Below are positions 47,511-60,067 of a DNA stretch of 64,000 nt, piece by piece. Both the position numbers and the translations under genes were made by a program. Source of the DNA: Aselliscus stoliczkanus (lineage: Eukaryota > Chordata > Mammalia > Chiroptera > Hipposideridae); assembly GCA_033961575.1 (NCBI GenBank), contig CM066727.1, forward strand, positions 2,938,001-3,002,000, read 5' to 3'. Each line of letters opens with the position of its first letter. Position 1 is the first letter of the stretch. The notes beneath the pieces are model-generated. The model was not told where the DNA came from. It saw nothing but the letters and a program-made list of their open reading frames with translations, and made no database searches.

Positions 47511-48213
47511 GTGTGTGTGTGTGTGTGTGTGTGTGAGTGAGTGTGTGTGGGGGGGAGTGGGGTGTGTGTGTGTGTGTGGTGTGTGTGTGGTGTGTGTGTG
47601 GGGTGTGTGTGTGTGAGTGTGTGGTGTGTGTGTGTGAGAGTGTGTGGGGGGAGTGTGTGGGGGGTGGGGGTGTGTGTGTGTGTGGGGGGTGTGTGTGTGT
47701 GAGTGTGTGTGGGGGGCGTGTGTGTGGGGTGTGTGTGTGGTGTGTGTGTGGGGTGTGTGCGGTGTGTGTGTGCGTGGGGTGTGTGTGTGGTGTGTGTGTG
47801 TGAGTGTGTGTGGGGTGTGTGTGTGTGTGGGTGTGTGAGTGTGTGAGGGTGTGTGTGTGTGTGGGTGGGTGTGGGTGTGTGTGTGGGTGTGTGTGTGTGT
47901 GTGTGGGGGTGTGTGTTGGTGTGTGTGTGGGTGAGTGTGTCTGTGTGTGAGTGTGTGTGGGGTGTGTGTGTGAGTGTGTTGGGGGGAGTGTATAGGGTGT
48001 GTGTGTGTGTGTGGTGTGGGGGGGGTGGGGGGAGTGTGTGTGCGTGGGGTGTGTGTGGTGTGTGTGTGTGTGAGTGTGTGTGTGGTGTGTGTGTGTGGGG
48101 GGGTGTGGTGTGTGTGGGTGTGAGTGTGTGTGTGGGGTGTGTGGGGGTGTGTGTGTGTGGGGTGTGTGTGGGGTGTGTGTGTGGGGTGTGTGTGTGTGTG
48201 TGTGAGTGTGTGT
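47511..48213. repeat. Giant (GT)n array with GGGG interruptions
   Basis: Some 700 bp of GT dinucleotides broken by GAGTGT and by runs of four to seven G. The interruptions give variable higher-order units of about 20-30 bp rather than a clean dinucleotide. Frames of 319, 174, 88 and 64 codons across it are His/Thr/Pro or Cys/Val/Gly repeats and are not genes. The plus strand has many G-runs spaced for G-quadruplexes, and GT alternation favours Z-DNA. Confidence 0.98.
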
Positions 48214-50055
48214 TTTCAGGGATTCTGCACTCTTTAGTATATTTGAAGGTTAACATTGAAGAGCCTGGTGGGGAGGATCCAGGGAAGAATGAGAACAGAG
48301 GAAAATTGGAAAGAGCTCCATGGCGGTGGCAGCACTGTGTTTTCATGTGGGAAGAGTCTTCCCACTTCACCTCCTGACATCTTCAATCCACATCCACCTG
48401 AACAAGTGTGTAGTTTTACTGGTGCCACAGATTTCTAAGCGATATTTCCAGTTACTCGCTCTTTGAGTGCCACCGTAAACACTGGCTCCTCTGACAGGAA
48501 ATCCTAGACTAAATGAATACTAAAGGGGGACCAGCTGTGCTGAAGTGGGACCTCCGATCCCAGGCTGAGGGGTGCCCCCGCACCCTCCAGTGCGCCCCGT
48601 GGCCTCGGTGCTGACGTCCGCCTCGGGTACTCAGAGGGCAACCCGTACGCACAGTGGGCACCGCGCCGAGGCAGGCCTTCTTCAGACGAAGCGCAGCCGA
48701 GCTATGAACGGAGTGCCGGGAAGTCGCTCTGGGGTTAAGGCCGACTGGAAATATCGCCACGGAGGGAAAAGTGCAAGGGTTGGGAAGCAGTCACTGTGGG
48801 ATACTGTGTTATTTACGTCTCTCCAATGTTTCATACAACAAACACATAAAACAAAACACATGCAGTTCAGGCAAGACTTCCGGCATTTAAAATGCAACAC
48901 CCATCAGGAGAGCAGCTGTGACTGCGAAGGCGCAAGAGGTGCTCTGACCTGCCAGGCACTGGGGGCATGGAGGGACCCCGACCCTGTGCTCTGAGGCTCA
49001 GGGTGGGCATGTCAGAAGGGCCAGACAACAGGTGGCAACGATGGCTGACATGTTCTCCTCCGGGAACCTCAGCTGTCAAGAGGGTTCTGCCGGAGTCTAG
49101 GCCACTGCCTCCTTTTGTGAATCATTCATTTTAGAAAGCGTGTCACTGCCAACTCTTCCTCTGCCCCTGGAGATGAATATACATCTTATTTAACATCCTT
49201 GTGCCAGTTTTACGACCAAGGACTGTCTTTCTCCAGGACACAGCGAGCCATCCTTTTGAAATGTAACCATCAAAGGTGACAGCCCCCCCCCCATATCTCA
49301 GTCACTAAGGGAGCATGGAGCCTGACCATGACAGACACCAATTAGCAAGCACGCCTGGTCTAACCACAGAGACACCCACATGCACACTCCAGAGTGACTC
49401 CATGTGCTGGAAGGGCTCCACTGACCGCCCCTCTAACACCCTCCAGCACTTGCACACTGGCTCACCTCAGCCCTAACCCCTGCCTTTGTCGCAGTGGAGG
49501 CGAATCCAGGCTCGCTTCCACACCGCAATAGCCAGGAAGAAAGCTCTCCTTGCCTGGTTAATTCCCAGCACACCTTTTCCTTGACACCCGTACAAAGGGG
49601 GGAGGCGTGAGAGAGACTGGTGTGTTGAGGCATCTGGAACGCTATGGAAATGTGATGTCTGGGAGCACAGCCGCGGGAGGGGTGGCCAGGGAGGCCAGCG
49701 GCCTGCACGCAGGATCCCGTGATGCCTTCCTAAGAATTTCACATCTTACTCCATGAATGAAGAAGGCCTGCCGGTGATGCCCAAGAGAGGCAAGAGACTC
49801 CAATTTGTTCATTAGAATACTCCCGCCGGCATGCCTGGGAATACACTGAGGCCAGGATGAACACAGAGACCACTGTGGTCCAAAGAAGACACGAAATGAA
49901 GCCACCGGAAACCGAAGCCCAGGGTAGCGGGTTTACTGAAATCTACAATCAGGACAGATCGTAATGAAGGAAATGGAGTTTCATGATCCCCTGATTATGC
50001 ATCAGTTTCAATTTATTTCAAAATTATTTAAATCTTTTTTTGGGCATTATTGATA
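48214..50055. other. Unique sequence with a CpG-rich patch
   Basis: Positions about 48550-48760 have raised CpG (GGCCTCGGTGCTGACGTCCG, CACCGCGCCGAGGCAGGCC). Frames of 60-140 codons on both strands overlap and have no family features. No exon supported. Confidence 0.4.
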
Positions 50056-50059
50056 TGAG

Positions 50060-50190
50060 TAAAATACAACATTGCATAAGTTTAAGGTTTAAAGTTTACA
50101 ACCTGATGATTTCATACACATAAATATAGTGGAATGATTCCCACAATAGGTTACTTAACACAACATCCTCTCAAATAATTACCCTTTTTT
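50060..50190 (-). mobile_element. Old L1 3'UTR fragment
   Basis: GAGTAAAATACAACATTGCATAAGTTTAAGG, then ACAACCTGATGATTTCATACAC and GGAATGATTCCCACAATAGG match the reverse complement of a common L1M 3'UTR segment (AAGTGTACAA..TGATGAATTT..). Confidence 0.6.
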
Positions 50191-51880
50191 GTTGTTTGAA
50201 AATGACTTCTTAAGGCGAGTGCACTGCACTTACCTATGAAGCAGCTAAGAGCACCCCTCACACGAAGCAGGAGAAAGTACCTATGGAACTGAGTTATATC
50301 TAGAATCTAAGACTTGAAGTGTCACCTCAGAGACTAAAAAATTAGTACAATTCCAATGTACTCTGGGACAGAGATGAGCAGACAGGCAGAAAGATCATAA
50401 ATGATACACCGATGCACATCGTGATAAAAGTATTTGCAGATAATGGGAACGCACTGGCAATGAGGAAGCAGACGTAAGTCGGATCGGTACACAAAAAATC
50501 AATAAAATAAAAGCTTTCACAGACATCAAGACTAATCATTTAGAAAAACGTAAAAATACTCATTTATAAAACAGAAAAATAGATATTACCAAGTGAAAAA
50601 TGTATCACATTTACTCATTGATCTGATGAAAACCATTTATCTTAAATGCTGATAAAATTATGCAGGAGTACATGAAAGGTCAGAATACATGAAAATGCAG
50701 CATTCCTAGATGACAATTTTCAAAAATGGCTCTGCAGTTTCAAAGTAATACTGTCCAAATCTCAGAGGAGTTTTTAAATAATTTGAAATTTCTTCTAATT
50801 ATAAAGGAGGAATTTTGTATAAGAAGATGAGACTTTTTTTTATGCCCTCATATATACAACATATACTAAAAAATACAAAATTGAATTCAGCTTAGTACTG
50901 GTATTTTAACAGACAGGGCAGTTCGTGGGGTGGGTGGAGTTGGGGGTTCAGAAGGATGCCAGATTGTGTGTGTGGAAATGGATTTTGAATATAAAGCGAT
51001 TCCTAAAACTGGCTAACTTTTCTTGGAAAAAATATACCAGTCATAGCACACCCCAAAATAACTTCCAGAAAAATAACATCTTTTAAAGGACTAGCAACTT
51101 ACATACATTAATATTTATGTAGTATCCTGCTGATAAAGACCTCATTAGCGAAACTTCAAAACTAGAAGCTGGGAGGAAAAAATTAATCATTTTGACTGCC
51201 TAAAATTACACATAGCCTCTGCATCCCAGATACCACAAGGAAAACGCAAACGTGAAGCAGACCCTCAGACAAGAGGACCCACGAGGCGTATGGCCAGCGC
51301 TTCTCACCGCACCAATCCGCAATTCCAGCTTCCCACCTGCTGCACCTGCCCAGCCTCATCCCCTTGACTCCCGGTTTCCCAGTGAGAGGGCAGGGGTCAG
51401 GGCCAGAGCACTCCAGGGCTTAGCCAGTGCCTGCAGGGCCACTGGGTGGCCATGGCGAACCCTGCAGACCTCTTGGGGGCCTCTGCCCACCAGCCTCCCG
51501 CCTCTCTCTGGGTTATGGAGCATCTCACTCCTGCTGCCCACCCCCACCCCCAGCCCTGGGGTAACATATCCCATCATTATCAGTCCTGGGTGACCATCCC
51601 ATCCTTCCTGGACAGCCTACCCAGCCCATGTCGTCATAGAGCCCTTTCATCATCTGACACATGTCCATCAGCCACTGAGAAGGCCAGCTTGTTTTCATTT
51701 ATTTTTCCCCTGGGATCTGGACCAATTCAATGCATGAAAGATGAACTAATAAGGTTCATATATTATGGGAACACACAAATCAATACGAAAATAAGAAAAA
51801 TTGCAACCATAACATGGCAAATGATAAAATTGATGTAGCCGACCAATTCATAAAAGGAGTGATAAATCAGTTAATAAGTC
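50191..51880. other. Unique sequence
   Basis: No exon supported. Positions about 51290-51600 are GC-richer with overlapping 113- and 130-codon frames lacking any domain. Confidence 0.4.
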
Positions 51881-51884
51881 TATG

Positions 51885-52265
51885 AAAGAGATTCAACTTA
51901 ATTTATAACCAAAGAAATGCACATTAAAACAATGCAGTATAACTTCATGCTTGCCAAGAAAGGTAATCCCAGAGCATTCACACAGCTATTATGAAACCTG
52001 GGACTTTATTTTCACTGCTTTGGGGTAAATAATTCAGTACAGCATTTCTTTAAGAATTTGGCATCATAGTTCAAATGGCTATACATTTACCTGGAAATTC
52101 TATTTCTAGGACTGTATCAGAAGTGTAAAAAACTGACAATGTGCAAAGAGATATGTCTAAAGATGTTCTTTCCAGCATTCTATATTTAAATGCATGTAGA
52201 AAACCACCCAAATATTAAAAAAGCTTGGATTGGTAAAATAAATTATGCATCCAGTTAGAGACATG
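51885..52265 (+). mobile_element. Old L1M/HAL1-like fragment
   Basis: ATAACCAAAGAAATGCACAT then TAAAACAATGCAGTATAACTT, AATTCTATTTCTAGGACTGT and AAAGATGTTCTTTCCAGCAT follow the order of an ancient L1 ORF2 3' region. It is related to the 5.15 kb fragment. Confidence 0.65.
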
Positions 52266-52279
52266 GCACACCCACTCTT

Positions 52280-52280
<1 letters not shown>

Positions 52281-52311
<31 letters not shown>
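52281..52311. repeat. (AC)n microsatellite
   Basis: About 15 uninterrupted AC units. Confidence 0.95.
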
Positions 52312-52313
<2 letters not shown>

Positions 52314-52397
52314 CGCTGTGGTTTCACATTTTTGTCACTTTAAAAAAAGTTTGGAAAAAAAATATGTCCAATGATAATAGTAACTATCTTTGGATGG

Positions 52398-52546
52398 CAG
52401 AAAATTTATTTTATTTTATTTTACTTGTTTATTTTTTATTTTTTTTAGGGCAGTGTCACTGGCCTTCATATGTGGGACCAAACCGGGGCCGCTGGCTTCC
52501 CAAGCCAGCACTTAACCACCGCACCACTTGGCCGGCCCAGAAAATT
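52398..52546 (-). mobile_element. Short tRNA-derived SINE with target-site duplication
   Basis: Direct repeats CAGAAAATT flank it at 52398-52406 and 52538-52546. The body, minus orientation, has a T-rich start, GGGCAGTGTCACTGGCCTTC, GGGACCAAACCGGGGCCGCT, and the head end CCACTTGGCCGGCC. It is the same head-only subfamily as the 6.2 kb copy. Confidence 0.92.
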
Positions 52547-53926
52547 GATTTTTTTTGTAAAGTATATCATGTTTGTTTTCTATAAAACATTTTAATATAC
52601 AAAGGAAAATAAAAAATGAATAACCTTTGCCTCAGGTTGCATTCCCCAAAAATATTCCTGGAGACAAGTATTCACAGGACCATGATTTTTAAAAAGTGTT
52701 CTCTGGTAAAACCGGGAGGGGCTAGAGGGAAGGCAGGCGGCCAGGCCAGAGTGCGATGCCCAGCAGATCCCACAGAAACACCTTCACCCGGCCCCACAGG
52801 GAAGCTCTGGGGACCAGGGAGCCCCAGAATTTCCCAGATGGGCTACGGAGGGAAGGAGGCTGAGGCTCAGTGGGTGTCAGCCATCCAGGGAGCACCGTGC
52901 TTCAGTCCTCAGACTGAGACCAGTGGGGAGGGGCGATGGCAGGTGGGATGGCAGCCCAGGAAATGGTGATGGGGGAGGGCAGGACACAGGCTTGTCTGAG
53001 TCATCAGCCTGAGTTCTGAGCTTTAGGAGACTGAGTTCACTTTTTGAACTAATCAAATGCATGCCACATATCTGCGATCGACTGATTGTGACTTTTAAAA
53101 ATCAGCCTCCTTTGCATGTGTGGATCTCTGTACCTTCCACTCGCTTGTGTTTTAAACCTCCATTGCTTTTAAAAATGTCTTTTTATTTTTTTTAATCGGT
53201 CTGATTTTCTTATTTTTAACCCAAGTTGTTAATGAGAAGCAAAATTGTTTGAGTTCAATTTGATGTCTTTAATATCTCAAATTCACCATTTGACCGACTG
53301 TTAAATAAAAAGCAAAAGGAGTGAACAAAAAATAATACGTAATTATAAAATGAGAAAAAAAGAAAAATGGCAACTTGTATGTCATCTCTTTTCCCTTAAA
53401 TAAATGTCAGCCTCGGATGGACACTGCCCTTCACCAGGCTGCACCTCACTGTAACCACCTCGAGGCTGAGCTATTATTTGGCAGCTTTTTCAAATCATCT
53501 TCAATTTCAAAATGAAGTGTGAAGTCACACAGGCTAACAGGATAGACGCAGAGGAAGGCAGGCTATCAACTGCTCCTGCCACCAGAGTCAGAAATCCAGC
53601 AGGAGGTGGCAGGGCCCCTTCTCTGAGTCCTATCCCAGCCAACCAGCCCTTAGGGCACTGAGGGCTCTGAGGGCTTCCTTCTTTTGCTGTGGAAAGTCCC
53701 CGCAGGGCACTTGTGAGGGAGGTGGGGTGAGGGTATACAGGACAGAAAGGAGCTTCACTAGTTCCTTTTCCCATCTCCATCGCCGGGGCAGCGAGTGGAT
53801 GTGCGATTCGGAGACCCAGGCCACCCTGCGCCGCTGTGCCCCGCGTGTCTAACGAGGCGGTGCTGTCCTTTCACACGCGTGAGCCCACACTCTCCCCATT
53901 CAGCGTTAGTTGTAGCAAAACAAAAC
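52547..53926. other. Unique sequence
   Basis: No repeat or exon recognised. Frames of 117 (plus, 52616) and 96 codons (minus, 53490) have no family features. Confidence 0.4.
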
Positions 53927-53950
53927 CAACCAACCAACCAACCAACCAAA
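53927..53950. repeat. (CCAA)n microsatellite
   Basis: Five to six units of CAAC/CCAA. Confidence 0.9.
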
Positions 53951-54089
53951 AACCAGAAACGCTGTGAGACCAAAAAAAAAGAACAAAACAGAGGAAAAGA
54001 AGAAAAGGGAAAAAACGTGGGAGTGAAATAAGTGTCTAGAATGATAAAGGGCAGAATGAATTCTTCGGAGGATCAGGGCCGCCAAGCTT

Positions 54090-54560
54090 CACGCGTGGGC
54101 AGTAATGCGAGGAGGGCTGCGGCTGCTGCCCAGGGGAGTCGCGGCGTTTGCGTTCGTTCACCGCCTCTTCCTTCCACCCTTCGTCTGTAATTCACGCAGA
54201 GCTCCGCGTTTTATTTCTTCAGTGTGGATCCAGCACAGGCATTCAAATGCGCAAAGCGCAGGAACGCACAGGCCGAGCGCTGGCGCAGGGAGGCCGAGCT
54301 GTCACCTGTCCACAGTTTTAAGATCTAGGGGCCCCGCGAAATCCAGGGCCGCACACCAAGGCACCCAGGCAGCCTCCTGGCGCGGACACACAGATGCCCC
54401 TCTGGGGCTCCAGCTGGACTGCTTCCGCCTCCTCTGGCCACCCACCCTAGGCCCCACCAGGCCCGAGTGGAGGCGCAGCCCAGATGCGCCTGCGCCCTGT
54501 GTGAGCGCCTGGCGGGGGCGCAGTGCGGAGGGCACCCTCACAGGTCACCCAGCTGGGGGA
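54090..54560. promoter_or_regulatory. CpG-island-like patch
   Basis: By hand count this 460-bp stretch holds about 33 CpG and is about 60% G+C, an observed/expected ratio of roughly 0.7. It is not explained by any repeat that I recognise, and the surroundings are CpG-poor and AT-rich. Such patches in mammals usually mark promoters or enhancers, sometimes orphan islands. A 162-codon plus frame starts at 54105 but shows no known domain and overlaps a minus frame, so coding is not supported. Confidence 0.5.
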
Positions 54561-55600
54561 TTAATCTTTCCCATATTTCACATCCAACAGTAGATTCCAA
54601 AAGAAAACAAACAACAAAAATAAAACAATAAAAACAACACATCATTTAGAAGAAAGGGACACACCGCGAATTCCCAAACAATTTGAGAGGTTAATCTCCG
54701 AATAACCATGACTTTATGAAGCATTCCCAGTGGTTTTCCCAATCCTGAGTCCATCGCGTCTATGGGTGTTCTTTCAGTGTCGAGCTATAGGTTCCTGCTT
54801 TGGATGACTTTAAAATGCCGTATTCATTCTGGGAAAGATTATTTCCCCATATTTTTGATGTTCTCTTGCAAAGAGACATATTACTATTTGAACAAACATC
54901 ATATTGTCGTATTTGTCCTTGCTTCCTGATAGATGAATAGATCTGTGATTTCGTCGGGAGGGTGACTTTAGCCACACTTAGTTAATGAAACATACACTAT
55001 GTCCTTCCAGATGCAAAAGTAATATCAGATCCATGTGTTTGCAAGTTGTGTGACATCAAGTGATCTTAATGTCGGCTTATGCAATAAATGCTATTTTCGG
55101 AATACTTATGTTATTAGAACTAGCCCTAAAGTCACCAGATGTCATTTTGTTTTCTCCTATGTAAGTTCTCAAGAAAGGGTAGTGATATCATGCACACATA
55201 CAAGTCATATATCATAGAAAGGTGCATTTCTTTAGTCTTATTTAAAGATCGTGTGCGTAATGATTTTCTACTACACCGGGGACTACTCACTGATATTAGC
55301 TCATTGTTAATATACATTAAGGCGATCCCGGCCATTTTCCAAAGTAATGATCAAGTCCCAACTTTTGAATCTAATCTAAAATTATGATTATGGCTTGCTC
55401 AAAAATACCTCTGTAAAATAGCATTGATGGAACTTGTTCCCGTAGCATACAATGAAGCATTCATAGAAATTGCCTCTGAAATATAAAGTAGGTTACACTT
55501 ACTACTGATTCTTATTAACTTAATCAACAAAAGTTATTAAGTATTACATAGATAGTAGTCTTGTCTCTCTCTAGGAAGGGGTGCTGCAGGCAGGGAAAGA
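54561..55600. other. Unique AT-rich sequence
   Basis: No repeat or exon recognised. Confidence 0.4.
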
Positions 55601-55604
55601 AAGT

Positions 55605-55770
55605 AGGTTTCGGAGCCCACAGCTGTGTGCTGAAATCCGATTCTGACACTTACTAGACCAGCACTTCATCAGGAAGGAGTCAGACCCACCCAATCTCAGT
55701 TCTTTTATTTATAAAATAGAGTATATCTGTCAACTGGTTCCTTTGTAGATTCTAATTACTCAAAAGATCT
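55605..55770 (+). repeat. MIR SINE relic
   Basis: GTGTGCTGAAATCCGATTCTGACACTTACTAG, then CTCAGTTCTTTTATTTATAAAATAGAG match MIR (GGGTTCAAATCCCGGCTCTGCCACTTACTAG, CTCAGTTTCCTCATCTGTAAAATGGGG). A further MIR-tail-like scrap (GGATTAAATGAGAACACTGT) is at about 56030-56070. Confidence 0.75.
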
Positions 55771-56099
55771 ATGGCTCCCAATCACCATCCAATTTAATTT
55801 GAAAAAAGAAAAAAGGAAACCTAATATCAGTGAAATAAACTTAAGCTCTTTCTGATTTGCCCACTGAATGTCTGGTCTAGTGACCTTCTGAAATACTGAT
55901 ATAAATGTTCTCATAGACTGTCATGAAGGTGTTTGGTGCTCTCTGTTTCCCGTTCCCTCTCTTGGAGCTCAGCCTCCTCATGAAATACCCCAGCTACCCT
56001 CATCAGATCTATGCCATAGGCATGTCGTAAGGATTAAATGAGAACACTGTGTAAATAGTTGGCAAACATAGCTAGCCCACACTTATCCTCCAATAAGAG

Positions 56100-58595
56100 T
56101 TTGACCTTTCACTCAACACATCTTTAATGAATGCTTCATAGGTCCAAGGCACTGTATCTTGTGCCAGAGACTCAACTGTCCGAACACATCTGAAAGCAAC
56201 ATCTCCTTAACGTCAATAAAATAGCATGAGGGGGTTTATTTTATTTCACAGATACCTAGTTTTGTGGTCAATAGTTACACTTATGCCTACAATGATGAAA
56301 AACTTTTTCCTTTACAAGTTCTTTACAAGAATTAAATATGCCTGAATTCTTAATGGAAGTAAATAAGGAGTCAATTTCCACTAAACTCAGACCCTACTTA
56401 AACTAGATGAGTTAAAATACATCTTCTAAGGGAATTAGAATATGGGCCTCTCATTATTAACATTGGAAAACCAACAGAACAAAAGCAGTTAATAACTGAA
56501 AAGCCACGTTGTGAGACACTCAGAAATGGAGTCTTCTAAAAAACAAACCACTTAAAATAGCACAATTAACAATTAAGAGATAGGAATTAAAAATTAATGT
56601 CTGCTTCCTGGTAAACACACACAGAGTAATTGCATTTGGAAAAAGGTAGGAAGAAACAAGCTTTGGAGTAAAGCAGTTCAGCCTTGCAGGTTAAAGTGCG
56701 CAGCTATCAACTGATAATATTAAACTATGATATTACATAGGTATAGAACTGATTTTGCTGTCATGCTTATGTGTTGCCTGGACATTAGTTTACTTATTTG
56801 AATAGCGAGATCATTTCTGAGGTCCCTCTAGACCTACAACTGTGCTTCAAGAACATGTATGTGTTTTGATCCTTTGTCCTTCCTCCCCTCCCCTCTCACG
56901 TATATATTTAGTGTATCCTCTTTATTATCTGTAATCTGTCTCACTTTATATAAAGGCTACATGCCCTGTGAAAATTAGGAAGCGTTATACCCATTTCTGG
57001 TCTTTGTACTGTGATATTTCATGATAAATCATCTCCTGTTCCTTAGGCGATGACCATCTTGCTTAAGCTTGGTAGGTGGAGAAGTCTGAGGTTAGAGGTT
57101 AGAGGGCAGCATCACTCTGGCACTCTTTCTTGGTTGTCAACCAGGCCACACTCCCTGATCATATCATTGAACCTTCCTCACTCTCCCTCGCTTTAGATCT
57201 GAAATGGAGATGAAGATACTGAGCCAAAAACAGGCAAGTGCTGCTTACATTACGATACTAATGCTTGTGAAGTAGCTTCAAAAACATAAATTATTTTAAA
57301 ATAAAATACTTTGCATGTAAATAAGTGAAGTGACCTAATAAAGACTAATAAAGACTAATAATAAAGACTAATATTATCAACTGTTCAAATTTCCAACCCC
57401 ATCATATTCTACCGATGAATATAGGATGGTTCAAGAATACCCCGAGGATGAAATGTGGTCCTCGCCATGGAGAACCTGGAACACAGGCTTGCTGGGGGAG
57501 GGAGCGCAGGCATCGTAAAAACAGACATGATGTGATGCGCTCACCTTAACATTAATCAGAATCCAAGCAGCAATCAAACGAACATTCTGTGGCCAAGTGG
57601 CTTCACCATTTAGAGCACATTGGTTTTGAAACACAGTCTCTTGGAAGTGACCACTCAGAAAGATTACCGGCTGGGAGAAAACATAAAGCATAAAGCATTT
57701 TAGAATCTAGGATCATCTTTCATGGTCTCCAGGCCAAGAGTTGTATATTACAGTGACAAGTGATTTCAGGATTGAAAAGTTCTCTCTCCATAACTCTCAA
57801 ACACATTTGAGACACATATTCTGCCACTAGCTTCTCTAAGGACTGAGCTGAATTATTTTAGGTCATGGATTGAAATCATTATTCAAGAATATGAGTGACC
57901 AACAACAGCTTGCTCTATAATTGGGCGACAGGCTGCTCTTTTTCTCAGCCATCTCTCAGAAAGTTTCACTTTGCCGTCTGCGAAAGATTAATACAAGCTT
58001 TAAAAGCTTTACCACCCCTGGCTGCCAAATGAAACAGAGCAACATAGATGGATCTTATTACTAATAAAAGGAGTCACAGCTCTTAATTCATGACAAATGT
58101 ATCTATTGCTTGGGTCTGAATTCATAGGCATTTTTCTTTCAGCATACAAACACAGTTTTTAAAAATTAGGGGCAAACTCTCTTGAAGAAGAACAATGAAA
58201 TCAATTCAAGGTGTTGTACATGTTAATGTAATTATGAATCCATATCAAGAGTTTTAAGAGTATTACCATGGGACGAAACAGTCGATTCAAAACCTCCTAT
58301 CAAATACCCCAAATTATAAGCAGTAAACCTGCAACTATTACCTGCAACCTAAGAATGCTGTATATATAATTACTTATACATAGCTTATCTTACCACTTGC
58401 ATATATTTCTAATTAAACTGTTTAATAATATCATAATTCCCTTACTATCCTCCATCCATATTTTAATTTATTTAATATTATAGCAAATGATTAATATTTT
58501 CCTGGAGATTTCTTGAAGAATAATATCATACATAAAATAGCTGTGTCCAAATAAATGTTACATAGCAAATATTATACTTCTAAATGTATAAATAA
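56100..58595. other. Unique AT-rich sequence
   Basis: A short tandem of AATAAAGACT units (about 57337-57370) is the only repeat seen. No exon supported. Confidence 0.4.
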
Positions 58596-58597
58596 AT

Positions 58598-59010
58598 ATA
58601 TACAATGGAATATTACTTGGTCATAAGAAAAGATGAAACACTGCCATTTGCGACAACATGGATGGATCTTGAGATTATCATGCTAAGTGAAATAAGTCAG
58701 ACAGAAAAAGTCAAGAACCATATGACTTCACTCACAGGTGGGATATAAAATAGAAAGCAACAAACGAACAAGACAAACAAAAACTCATAGATACAGACAA
58801 TAGTTTAGTGGTTACCAGAGGGTAAGTGGGGAGGAAGGTGGTAAAAGAGGGTAAAAGGGATCAAATATATGGTGTTGGAAAGAGAACTGACTCTGGGTGG
58901 TGAACACACAATGTGATATATAGATGATATAGAAATGTACACCTGAAACCTACACAATTTTACCAACAAATGTCACCCCAATAAATTTAAGAAAAATTAA
59001 AAAAAGTAAA
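58598..59010 (+). mobile_element. L1 LINE 3' end, 5'-truncated
   Basis: AATGGAATATTACTTGGTCA, CATTTGCGACAACATGGATGG, GCTAAGTGAAATAAGTCAGACAG, GTGGTTACCAGAGGGTAAGT, TACACCTGAAACCTACACAA and CACCCCAATAAATTTAAG run in L1 3' order. The 3'UTR end differs from the 15.9 and 60 kb L1s, so it is an older subfamily. Confidence 0.92.
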
Positions 59011-59589
59011 TATTACTATATTATCCCTCAAAAAAAAATAAAAAAAACACAACTGTATCTACATACAATGAAATGTGTCCATGCTTCTGTATGAAATTGT
59101 TTTGTCCCAGACATGGTGTTTAGACTTTTTAATTAACGGGACATTGGTTAAACTAAAGCTAAAATTTTTGCTTTCAGTCGCCACATAGCCAGGCGGTCAT
59201 TCCCTACTAACATCTCTAGGAGTGGGTACACGAAAAACATATCTTCAGGTATTCCAAGGGGAAAACAAACAAACAGCAGTTAAATTAATGATCGGAACAT
59301 CAAAACTTAACTTTTAGAAAACTCATCCTGTGTTTTCAGGCTGAAACTGAGAAAGCAAAAGCCAACCAGCAATGGACATACTCTGACAACATTCTAAGAT
59401 CTACAGATGGGTAGGTGAGGCCAAAACTCTTACTTTGTATATTACTGTTTTTGTTTTGTTCTTTTTAGAAGCCAAATAGAACACATGTATTTGAAAACAC
59501 TCTGAAACAGAATGCCATGAGCTGTTTTGACACTATTTCCAAATCTAAAAGAAATACTTTAATCCCCTGACCAATTTAAGACCTCCCTG
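59011..59589. other. Unique sequence
   Basis: No repeat or exon recognised after an A-rich run at about 59030-59048. Confidence 0.4.
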
Positions 59590-59930
59590 TGTGATGCTTA
59601 ATTTATATAACTCCCTTCCTGGTTTCTGTCTGTTCAACACCTACTCCTCCTTGGGACACAACTGTAATGGCATGTTTCTCATGCAAGCTTTTTCTGGTCC
59701 TTCCAGCCTCCCTGGGTCAGATGCAGCTGTCACTCACTCTCTCTGCACATGGCACCTGTCCTTAGTATTTATTCATCGAATCATTTACATAATGCCCTTA
59801 ATTCTCTTTAGGCTGTTGGCTCCATAAGGCAGGGGAATATGTATGTATTAGGCCATAAAAACCTGGAGACCTAGTGCAATGATTATCACACTTTCAACAG
59901 ATGTTTACTTAATGATTAATTGAATGATGA
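59590..59930 (+). repeat. L2 LINE 3' end
   Basis: CAAGCTTTTTCTGGTCCTTCC, then TTTAGGCTGTTGGCTCCATAAGGCAGGGGA, then GGAGACCTAGTGCAATGATT and TTAATTGAATGATG follow the L2 3' order (CTTCCCTGACC, CTGTGAGCTCC.TGAGGGCAGGGA, CCTAG.ACAGTGCC, TGTTGAATGAATGA). Confidence 0.65.
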
Positions 59931-60067
59931 TTTAGTGATCTAAAACATTTTTCTATTACCTTCAAAAGGCTCTCCATTTAATTGGATAATAAATACTAAA
60001 GGCTTTTTAAATCAAACTTAAAATGAGAATCTCTACTTTTGCCCTGAAAACTCTTGCCTTTCTGTGC

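Noticed and set aside
47411..48370. A 319-codon minus-strand frame and long plus-strand frames
   Set aside because: They are translations of the (GT)n array (His/Thr/Pro or Cys/Val/Gly repeats) with no domain.
54105..54593. 162-codon plus-strand frame in the CpG-rich patch
   Set aside because: GC-rich DNA has few stops by chance. It is overlapped by a 79-codon minus frame and no domain is recognised. Kept only as a CpG feature.
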